DNA of 64,000 nucleotides from Romanomermis culicivorax. Its lineage: Eukaryota > Nematoda > Enoplea > Mermithida > Mermithidae. The stretch's first letter is position 1, and every line of letters begins with the position of its first letter. The position numbers and the translations under genes are program-made. Where the stretch lies: the NCBI GenBank assembly GCA_963922205.1, contig CAWUHX010000035.1, positions 62,001-126,000 of the forward strand, given 5' to 3'. Below, piece by piece: positions 55,795 to 64,000 of this stretch. Under the pieces are notes generated by a model that did no database searches, was not told the DNA's origin, and worked only from the letters and a program-made list of their open reading frames with translations.

Positions 55795-56035
55795 TGTTAA
55801 CAAGATAGAACAAGAGAATTTTTTTTTCAAAAAACCCAAAAACCCAGAAATGTCCAATTTTCCAACCCTAAAAAGCCAAAAAAAACCATTAACCCAAAAA
55901 CCCAATGCCCGTTAACCCTGGTCCCCCCCCAACCACCCACCCCCCAATCACAGGTATGGTAATTGGGGGGGTTGGGGGGCCAAGTTGGGGGGGGGCACGC
56001 CCCCAACTTTCCCCCCGCCCAGTTCAGGTTGCAAA
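55795..56035. repeat. Family B-type copies, poly-C/poly-G ends
   Basis: CCCCCAATCACAGGTATG ends one copy at about 55957, and GTAATTGGGGGGGTTGGGG begins G-rich sequence directly after it. The interior holds repeated AAAACCCAAAAACCC. Confidence 0.45.
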
Positions 56036-56214
56036 CGTTCAAAAAATTCCAAGCATCGAGAGAAAAAATTGAGGGAATTGATGAAAAATCTCAATTTTGG
56101 GCGACATAATGGACTGTTAACGATTAGAAAATGAAACGAGCTAACTTGATTGATAGAAACAGTTGAGCATTAATTAGTAAGTCGAAGTAGATATTCTAAC
56201 GGTCGCGCCTGAAA

Positions 56215-56938
56215 GAAAATAGTCAAGATTTACCAATGACCGGCGCCAAGCGCCGGAAAATTTAGAGATTTTTACCCTTTCAAGTCCACCAAAACGCATC
56301 TTTTCGGTTTTGAATACCCCGACATTTTTCCCACAATGAGAACCATATCTAAAATTTTTTTCCTCATTTCGAAATTTTTTGCCTCAAAAGACCCTATTTG
56401 AGGAAAAAATGGTGATTGAGCTTCATCCACTGTTTTTCCCCAAATCGTGCTTTTTCGGGAAAAAAGTCGTGAAAAGGAAAAAAATTTTGGGGTCTTTCCC
56501 CATTTAGGGAAGAAAATTTTGGGGATCGGGTACAGAAAAGATGCATTTTTGTGCATTTTAGAAGGTCATCATAATCTCAAACTTTTCCGGCGCTTCGCGC
56601 CGGTTATAACTTTAATTATCATTATTATTATTATTATGTATTACCTAGCTCAGGCGCGGCTTCCAGCATGTCTACCTTCATTTATCACTTAATCTATAAC
56701 AGTTTTCATCATCTTAAACATATTATCTCATATTTTCATTAGGTAATCTGCAATGTTTATCTTGATTATTTATTCACATTTTTTCCTTTTGAGAAAGCTC
56801 AATACGTCAAGTCTCTAAGCTTTTTGATGCGATTATTTCCTTTCTAACGTAAAATCAATTCAAAAGCTTCATGGAAATATCTTTCGGAAATTTATACTCT
56901 TCTTACTCGTATATTTACGGCCAAGTTCATGAGAGGGC
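56215..56938 (+). repeat. Family E copy, left part (split by element I)
   Basis: CCGGCGCCAAGCGCCGG (56240-56256), TTCCCCATTTAGGGAA-type stem (56494-56511), GATGCATTTTTGTGCATTTTA, CCGGCGCTTCGCGCCGG (56587-56603), TAGCTCAGGCGCGGC, AATACGTCAAGTCTC, ending CCAAGTTCATGAGAG. It continues at 58808. Confidence 0.75.
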
Positions 56939-57249
56939 ATGCAGTGGTTATTCAGCGCCCGGCTGTATTATGTTTTAATATACTTCTTGCGCAGCACCCG
57001 TAGAGCTTATGTTTCATCAAAATATCTAAGAGTTCCGTCATCCATCGTCAGATGTTACCAAGTAATTACACGTCAGATTCGGATTAACTTACTGTACTGA
57101 GATCAAACTACGACTGATCTCTTGCGCAATCTGTCAGGCTTAAAATGAATTTTAAAAACTTACAAATCTTTATCATTAGAGTTGGATTTTTTTAAGGGAT
57201 TTGTGGTTAAGGAATATGATTTTAATCTAATCCTCATTAGTTACGTTGC

Positions 57250-57959
57250 CATATATGTAATTGGGGAGGGTGCCGACAGCGACCCCATCCCCAACTTGGT
57301 CGAACCATACATGTAACGGAGCCCCGAGGTCTGGGGGGGGGGGTTGGACGACTTTTTTTGGGCCGCTGGTCAGTAATTTCTAAAATTTTGGGGGAGGGGT
57401 TCTCTCAAAGAAAAAATTCGATTTTTTCACTAAAAAAGTCCGAAAAATAGTTCAAAAAATAACAGTTTTCCCTTAAAAGACCGAAGAAATGTATCCATGG
57501 CGCGAAGCGCCAAGAAAATCCTTATTTTTTACCGTTTTTCGTTCAAAAATTGACATTTTCAATCTAAAAATTGATACTTTTCAGTATTTTTCCGACCAAA
57601 AGTATGGGGGTCCCTACGGCTACCATATGGCTAGCCATAGGATTGGAAAATCCTGGGGGCGGTCGCCCAATGGCTAGCCATATGATCGACGATTTCTGGG
57701 GGGGTCCCATAGCACTTCCCCCCCCCTCCCAATCACATGTATGGATCGAACTCTATACCCAAATGTCGGAACCCCAGCCCCCAACTTGATCAATCCTATA
57801 CTCAACCCCCTCAAACTCAGAAAAAATTGGAAAAAGTGGATTTTTTGACCTTTTTTGGAAAATATTCGAAATTTTTGAGGTTTTTTTCTCCCCCCCCCCC
57901 CAAAAAATTTTGGAAATATTGGCACCCCCCCCCAACTGGTCGAACCTCTTACACTTATG
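57250..57959. mobile_element. Family B element split by a family A insertion
   Basis: Left part CATATATGTAATTGGGGAGG to CCAACTTGGTCGAAC (57250-57305); right part from GATCGAACTCTATACCC to CCAACTGGTCGAACCTCTTACACTTATG (57744-57959). Own target duplication not evident. Confidence 0.65.
57306..57743 (+). mobile_element. Family A element, 438 bp, nested, 8-bp duplication (7/8)
   Basis: Ends CATACATGTAACGGAGCC and TCACATGTATG; flanks GGTCGAAC (57298-57305) and GATCGAAC (57744-57751). Hairpin GGCGCGAAGCGCC; CATATGGCTAGCCATAGGAT and GGTCCCATAGCACTTCCCC intact. Confidence 0.88.
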
Positions 57960-58807
57960 GTCACTGGTGCAAACGGTTTATACTCTCCCATAGGGTAATG
58001 GAGGAAGGGTATTGGATTACTATACCCTGAGGGTTTAGCCAAAATTTACTATAACCAATTTTTGAGCAAAAAATAAATTGCAATTGCAGAACAATGGAAA
58101 GAAGACACTTGCTAGCAGATTATAAAAAAATCATACTGGTAAACTTGTAAATAGAGAAAATAAAAATCCGCTATCCAGCTTTTTTAAGAAGAAATTTACT
58201 TTTATCTATCCCACATTATTAAAAAAGTGTTCTTCTGTGAAGCATCCTCTGAAAATGATATCACACTTGATATTGTCCGGAAAATACGCTTTACCAGCAC
58301 TTTTAGGGAAAGATGTTGCCACATATATAGCTTTTTGAAGAAATTCAACAACCTATGCAGCATTTGTTTGTGATTGTAGACAATTTTATTTTTTAGTGTG
58401 AGAGCTATATAGATTAGTCAATTTCCTCAAATTCTAATCCTGCATTATTTGATAAATAAAAGGTTTACTATTAGGTACTGTAGGATTCACAATAATGTAT
58501 AAAAACAACAGAATTTACCCCAAACTACTTCAAAATGTCGTGCTTTCTGGTAAAAATGTAAACTTGTCATTATCAGCCTCCTCTAAATCTATTTCATTGT
58601 GCCGCTTTTTTTCTATTTTTTATATTTTTGCTCTCTCTTTATCAAATTTATTATACATCATTTTTTGCCATTTCTAATACCATGATGCAATACCCGCTCG
58701 GCGCTGAATAGAAAAAAATTATAATGCTTGGTTATGCAGCGTCGGGCGCCGAATCAAAAAAAATAAAATCCGGGTATAGAGCGCCGGACGCTGCATAGCC
58801 CCTGCCT

Positions 58808-59440
58808 CATGAGAGTTTACAAATAAATTACTGGTTTTAAAATTTTTCAAGTCAAATTCTAGAAATTACGACTTTTGAAGACAAAATTTGAATTTAATTA
58901 TTGGAATAAATGTTCGGAAAATTGATTTTCCAGCGTCGCAGGATGTCAATACCCAAAAAATTTTCCGGCGCAGCGCCGGAAAGATTAACATCTTTTTTGG
59001 GCTCTCAGTTATCATCATAGAGGACTTAACCATCGATTTGTCATGTAATTCCAAGTCATTACGCTCTTGGATAGTTTGCTGGAAAATTTGTTCCACAATG
59101 CTTGTAGATTAGACTTTAAACTTTAAAATTTCAATATTCAATTTTTTCCTCAATTTTAATGAACTGACGGCTCTAAAAACATCAGAAGGCTTGAAAAAGC
59201 TCAAAAAACTTGAATAAAGCGCCTGTGAGCATTTTTAAACGAAAAAAACGACTTCAGGAAATGGGGGAGGGGAAAATTTTGACCCCTTTCCTCATTTGGG
59301 GAAAAAGCCCGGGGGGGGGGAACGGTGGTTTCATCATCCACTGTTTTTTCGTCAAATCGGTGTTTCTGGCGAAAAAATATTGGCTCCTTCAACAAATGGC
59401 GAAAAAATTCTCGAGATTTCCATGTCGGAAAGGTGCATTG
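58808..59440 (+). repeat. Family E copy, right part
   Basis: CATGAGAGTTTACAAATAAATT, CCGGCGCAGCGCCGG (58965-58979), CATCATAGAGGACTTAACC, CTCTAAAAACATCAGAAGGC, TTCCTCATTTGGGGAA (59288-59303), GCGAAAAAATATTGG. Ends near GAAATAAAATAAAAAATATTTATTG, which looks like another non-LTR 3' end. Confidence 0.75.
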
Positions 59441-59624
59441 AAATAAAATAAAAAATATTTATTGCTGTTTACACAAAACAAAATAAAAAGAGAAATGCAA
59501 AATGAAATACGTAATATAATGTTGTATGAATACTAATAAGTTTTGTAAATCGACTTGCAAAGGATGTACATATTTTACAAGACGGGTAAATCATGCAGCA
59601 ATGGGGTGCAGAGGTTAAAAAGTA

Positions 59625-60245
59625 ACAACTTAGGGTAAAATGGGGCGACTTTGATCAAAAAAGAGGGCATATCCACTTTGACATGCCGTATCATCTTTTA
59701 AAATAATTTTTGTTAAGTGATATGAGTATTTTTGGAAAGATCAATCATTTTCTAATGAAACTGCACTAATATTTTTCTGTTTCGGCTGGATTTTTAGAAA
59801 ATTTCAAATTTCAAGGACCCTCACTAGTAACCCACACCATGGGAGACTTTGATCGCCATAGTAACGTGATATCAAAGGTCCGTTTTTTGACACTTTTTTG
59901 TGATTCCCTAGAAAACAAAATAAATTGGTGGGAAACGGTCTTGACACGAGGTTATACAGCCATTGATAGGTGACTGATCAAATTGTGAGAGCATGAAAAT
60001 AATTTTTTCGACAAATACAAATTTATTCATGCAACCATTTACATGCGACCAATATGTGGGTTACTTTGATCAACAACACGAAATCATTAATTCCGATCTC
60101 TGGTAATGAGTAGAAATCATATATTTGCTCAACAATGATACTTGAAAATCGAAAATATCCATCATTTCTCGATGGATATATTAACGAGTTTTTTGAAATT
60201 TGCGTATTGGTCAAATTCACACACCCTAAAGTAGGTGACTTTGAA
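59625..60245. repeat. Region with four GG-ACTTTGATC direct repeats
   Basis: GGGGCGACTTTGATC (59642), GGGAGACTTTGATCG (59841), GGGTTACTTTGATC (60058) and GTAGGTGACTTTGA (60231), spaced about 175-215 bases. Flanked by TTAGGGTAAAATGGGG and ACACACCCTAAAGTAGG. Nature unknown. Confidence 0.45.
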
Positions 60246-60249
60246 AAAA

Positions 60250-60420
60250 GAAAGAAGAAAGAAATTTATTAAATGCGAAGAAAACACAAGACAGGGTTCA
60301 TAGCGATCGGGAATCCCTTGAAAACCGGGAAATCACCGGGAATTTTTAGTTGGACCGGGAAAACCGGGACAAAACCCGGAATTTCTTGCACGAAACCTGG
60401 GAAGGTCAAAATCAGCTAGA
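60250..60420. repeat. Non-LTR 3' end (antisense) plus half of a CAGGG-type MITE
   Basis: GAAAGAAATTTATTAAATGCG matches the ends at 51735 and 62114. From 60294 CAGGGTTCATAGCGATCGGGAA with ACCGGGAAAACCGGGAC resembles element K (48596-48990). Confidence 0.5.
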
Positions 60421-60724
60421 ATGTCTCACCTCGTGGTTTAATGAGTTTATCTTTCATATATTGGGCGTTAGTATATCTGAGTAAAATGAAGATTTTTTCG
60501 ATTTTTTTCACAAAACTTTTCTGCGGTCTTCACAAATTTTTAAACTTTGTGAAGATAATTTTTTTTACTTTTGGCGAAGGATTGGAACGCTATCAGTTTG
60601 CGAAAGTGACAGATACTGCTGTCGAATAATCTAAATTCTTGGTTGCTTTTCCGATTTTACAAATTTAATTGGCAGTCTTTCATTGCATGAAAAATTAGAC
60701 CACTTTTAAGGAAATGAATGTCGA

Positions 60725-61780
60725 AAAGATTCATTTTCCAGCGTTCTGGTATCAAAACTGCAAAAAAAATTTGGCGCTTCGCGTTTACGAAAACTATTTA
60801 CGAGTTTTGTTGTTTCCCCCAAATTTATGAAACATCGTTGACTTCAAGCTGATTTTTCAGCTGGTTTGCATGTTCAAAACATCTGCAAATTGTTCATGTA
60901 TAAACATCATTAGGGCGGAAAAATCAAATTTTAAATCAGGAAATCATCCTGAAAAGATTCATCATCCTAAACTAACGGGATCAGAAAATTTTTCCGGCGC
61001 TCCGCGCCGGAAGAAAGAATGATTCATATGCACTCTATGATTCTTCATTTTAGCCAAGCATAGATATATCAGCCGTCGAATTTTTATGCAGTTCAGGTTT
61101 TCCTCACTTTGGTTTTATGTTAACCTGTTACTATGAATTTCGATAGTCTTACCACAATCTGACGCAAAAATTAAAAAAATTTTGTTTTCTCTCAATTTTT
61201 GAGAAATTACGAACTGAAGAAGCATGAATTTGTTCAGAAAAGCTCAAAAATGTATAAATAAAGCATATCCTGGCATTTTTAATTGGAAAAAACGATATGG
61301 CGAAATAATTTTTGACTTTTTTCGCCAAATGGCGGAAACGTTTCTGCGAAAAACAAACAGCAGTTTCATCTGGGCTCTTTGCCTATTTGGGGAAAAAATG
61401 TGGAGGTTCGATATAGAAAAGATGCATTTTAGAAATGAAAATTATATACTCCTGGCTGCACTTTATTTTTCAAAGATGCATTTTGATGCATTTTAGAAAG
61501 TCAGATTTGTAAAAGCTTTCCCCGAGGTTATACCTTAAATAATCATTTTTCTTTTTTAATCTAACTCCTCAAGCTACTGTTTCTTTTTTTCGCCAAATGA
61601 TTTTATTTGGCAGAAAAGAATCTTTATATGCGAAGAAAGTTGGGCTCCTCCGCTAAATAGCGCAAAATTTTATGGGATTTTGAGATCAAAAAGATGCATA
61701 TTTTTGGTGCTTTAGGTGGTCAAACCCTTGAAATTTTCTAACGCGATTACAATAATTGTATAATTATTTGCTCTAATCCA
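60725..61780 (+). repeat. Family E, diverged fragments
   Basis: AAAAGATTCATTTTCCAGCG, CCGGCGCTCCGCGCCGG (60994-61010), GAAAAGCTCAAAAATGTATAAAT, the GGCATTTTTAATTGG, TTCGCCAAATGGCGGAA stem (61321-61337), two GATGCATTTT blocks (61421, 61474) and CGCTAAATAGCG (61651-61662). Interior partly lost. Confidence 0.6.
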
Positions 61781-61789
61781 GCTCAAATT

Positions 61790-62113
61790 CGACCTTTAGC
61801 ATGTCTACTTCATTTAATTGTTAACATTCAATAGTAGTAATCATCCATTTTTTCGTTTGATAAGTGATGTCTGACATTGTTGTGTTGTGCTCAAGTATTA
61901 TTTGACAAATATCAAGTTTGTTTTTAATATTTTCACAATCTTTTTGCCGTCTGCAAAAATTTCTAAATTTTGTTAACTTAAACTTGTTACATTTGGAAAA
62001 TGATTTAAACATCATCAGTATGGGACCAGAAGCTTTCGCTGTTTGAGGAATTCAAATTTTCGGTTGCATGTCTGATTATTGAATTTAGGTGCATGTTTTG
62101 GTGGGTCATAATT
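61790..62113. other. Unremarkable AT-rich stretch
   Basis: Partly family E tail sequence (GCATGTCTACTTCATTTAATTG at 61800); otherwise nothing recognised. Confidence 0.35.
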
Positions 62114-62275
62114 ACCTGTTGAAAGGAAGATAGAAGTTTATTAAATGCGAGGAAAACACGGGACGAGAGTAAATACGAGAAATACAGAAAAGCTTTCGGA
62201 CGTGACAAAAGCACGTGCGAATTGGGCTTTAAAAAATAAGTCAATTTAGATCAAAAGCTGTGCATATTGTTTCAA
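62114..62275 (-). repeat. 3' end of a non-LTR element (antisense), second copy
   Basis: GTTTATTAAATGCGAGGAAAACACG, CAGAAAAGCTTTCGGACGTGAC and AAAAGCACGTGCGAATTGGG match 51735-51905 at about 80 percent. Confidence 0.6.
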
Positions 62276-62339
62276 AGAATGATCTCATCAGGTCAGGAAT
62301 AACAAACATCAATATTTCGCAAGCAAAAGTCGTGTTTTT

Positions 62340-62715
62340 AGCATTAAATTTTTTCAAGTAGCATCTTATACCTTGGAAAAAATAATCCAAAACAAGTTTA
62401 CTCGTTGAAAGATTTAACTTTACCTGTGGTTAGTCAAGTAAAAAGTCTTAGAATCGTTATTACTGATACTCTCTCACAAACTGCTCAGTGCGCTAGCTCG
62501 TTTAAGAAAGCTTCGCGGATTGCAAACCTAATACTGCGCAGTTTCACATCCAGAGATAAAAATTTATTGACTAATGCTTTCATCACATTTGTTCACCCTA
62601 TACTTGAATATTCTACAGTCGTATGAAATCCAAACTGACAATCTGATATCAACAAAATTGGAAATGTTCAGCAGAGATTTACAAAAAAAATAATTTGATC
62701 TAACAACAATATCAT
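62340..62715 (+). pseudogene. Non-LTR retrotransposon ORF2 fragment, decayed
   Basis: SQVKSLRIVITDTLSQ, FKKASRIANLILRSFTSRDK and FVHPILEYSTVV, then two in-frame stops and NVQQRFTKK. This is the segment just before and overlapping the part kept at 53042-53606, in a diverged copy. Dead. Confidence 0.78.
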
Positions 62716-62724
62716 ATCTTGAGC

Positions 62725-62912
62725 GTTTACATAGGGGAGGGGAGTAAACCCCTTAACCTGAAACCCTTTCCATCCCCCTGGCCCCAAAAAAACCGTAAAA
62801 CATCACCCTGGACCTTTTCCAAGAGAGCTTTTTTAATGATTTTTGTGCATATTTTGTATGAAAAACAAGCCTGCAAAACTTTTTTGTTTTTCTTGCTCGC
62901 CCACCCCACTAT
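62725..62912. repeat. Family G repeat, copy 4
   Basis: TACATAGGGGAGGGGAG, CCCCTTAACCTGAAACCC, TCCCCCTGGCCCC, CCTTTTCCAAGAGAGC, GATTTTTGTGCATATTTTGT and GCTCGCCCACCCC. Confidence 0.65.
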
Positions 62913-62913
62913 C

Positions 62914-63043
62914 CATACATGTAATTGGAGGAAGTGCTATAGGAACCCCTTCCCCGGAAATCGTCGACCATATGACTAGCCATTGGGCGACCCCATCCCC
63001 AGGATTTTCCAGTTATGTGGCTAGCCATATGGTAGTCATAAGT
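62914..63043 (-). mobile_element. Family A element, truncated
   Basis: CATACATGTAATTGGAGGAAG, GAAATCGTCGACCATATGACTAGCC and GTGGCTAGCCATATGGTAGTC, then the match stops; only the first third remains. Confidence 0.75.
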
Positions 63044-63569
63044 GTCGGGGTTGCCACAGGTGCACGTGTTCAGCTTCCGGCGTCGGTGCGCAGGTGGAAG
63101 GACGTGGCGAAAAGTGGCAAAAAAGGAAAGAAAATTTGCATAGAGAGATGCGGCCACTGTTTCGCGGATTTTGTGTTTATTTGTTAGTGTGAAAAATATT
63201 ATGTTTTGGAGCATCGCCGCCAAGGTCTTTCTTTATAATATTCTTATTATTATTATTTTTGGCGTTGCCCGTTGTTTTCACAATACAAGTTGGACCGGTA
63301 ATTTGTATTGTTTTGTGAGCATAGTGGAGGCTCTTCTAAGATTAGGTGTGGAGACTTGGGTAAGATCTCCTGAGGTATGTGCCAAGGTGTTCTGCCTGAG
63401 GTTTGGTGAAGTACTGGGGAGTATCTGGTGAAACATGTGAGAGAGTTCTTAGTTTATTGTTGTTGTTAGCCTGTGGTCAGAACTGTTGCAACTTCCTTTG
63501 TCTAAACCCAAAGGTCAGTTACATCATCTTCAACCCTAAGCAGCCTAACATAAGGACCTCCATACTTTT
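63044..63569. other. Unassigned sequence before the gap
   Basis: GC-richer than average (63050-63150). Local short repeats of GGTGTGGAG / GTGAAG near 63345-63440. No gene recognised. Confidence 0.35.
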
Positions 63570-63669
63570 NNNNNNNNNNNNNNNNNNNNNNNNNNNNNNN
63601 NNNNNNNNNNNNNNNNNNNNNNNNNNNNNNNNNNNNNNNNNNNNNNNNNNNNNNNNNNNNNNNNNNNNN
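63570..63669. other. Assembly gap, 100 N
   Basis: Exactly 100 undetermined bases, the usual placeholder for a scaffold join of unknown length. Confidence 0.98.
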
Positions 63670-64000
63670 AGCAACCTAGTTACAGGTATGCGCATAAGCA
63701 GACGAGTATATATATTTTAATCTGAGCATTTGGTTTTTGCTCGCATGGTCGGATCATCACTTCGCAAACTGGGCCATTGAGCAGTATACTTTTGGGTTGA
63801 AATTTTCAGTTGGTAAACCATTGATTTTGATCCTCATGAATTCGTTAGGATGCGCAAGGCTTGATTCAAAGCTAGTTATTATCTTGTTTATAATTAAAAA
63901 TAGGTGCAACTCCGGTGTTTTATTTGTATGAGAATTTTCGTACATGTTCGAAGATCAGCCAAAAAATTTTTGTACTCTATATAAACCATGATTTTGAGTG
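63670..64000. other. Unassigned sequence after the gap
   Basis: AT-rich; nothing recognised. Continuity with the left side of the gap is not guaranteed. Confidence 0.4.

Larger units (their letters stand above)
56939..58807. mobile_element. Element I: hAT-like transposon nested in family E, ~1.87 kb
   Basis: Family E is interrupted between CATGAGAG (ending 56938) and CATGAGAG (starting 58808), an 8-bp duplication of sequence single in the intact copy near 52520. Inverted ends CAGTGGTTATTCAGCGCCCGGC (56944) and CAGGGGCTATGCAGCGTCCGGC (58804, complement) agree at 18 of 22, with a few extra bases outside them. CAGCG(C/T)CCGGC repeats occur near the right end (58690-58800). It contains elements B and A. 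Confidence 0.75.

Overview
The window is AT-rich nuclear DNA from an invertebrate animal: genes are split by many short and a few very long GT-AG introns, UTR-like ends carry AATAAA, and most of the sequence is transposon-derived. I cannot name the clade. A short degenerate TTAGGC tract (the telomere unit of nematodes) is a hint only. A 100-N block at 63570-63669 shows that this is a scaffold.

Two host genes could be rebuilt exon by exon from splice sites and codon phase, both on the minus strand and head to tail. (1) Positions 45292 down to 15764 hold macoilin (MACO1/TMEM57), 13 exons, about 929 residues. Exon 1 has an apparent 1-base deletion that shifts the frame. (2) Positions 14783 down to 3713 hold a six-exon gene for about 400 residues with a complete THAP-type C2CH zinc finger split over exons 2 and 3, plus a C-terminal coiled coil. 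A further exon of an unrecognised protein lies at 50393-50038 (minus). Positions 2-1907 hold a broken plus-strand ORF that looks like the structural ORF of a mobile element.

Mobile DNA by region: a ~95-bp tandem satellite (2.4-2.9 kb); THAP-gene introns filled by a PIF/Harbinger transposon with TTA target duplications (8112-9439), a second Harbinger-like element (10138-12646) whose empty site is visible in a repeat copy at 23.02 kb, and a related GAGCC-rich element (4362-6889). Macoilin introns 3 and 8 (11.3 and 9.5 kb) hold many short non-autonomous elements with 8-bp target duplications, the mark of the hAT superfamily. From 45.3 kb to the end the sequence is almost entirely layered repeats, including a four-deep nest (56.2-59.4 kb), 5'-truncated non-LTR retrotransposons with microsatellite tails, and a dispersed family (here 'E') carrying hairpins whose stems differ between copies while pairing is kept.

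Repeat families are given letters (A, B, C ...) used only in this annotation. No tRNA, rRNA or CRISPR was seen.
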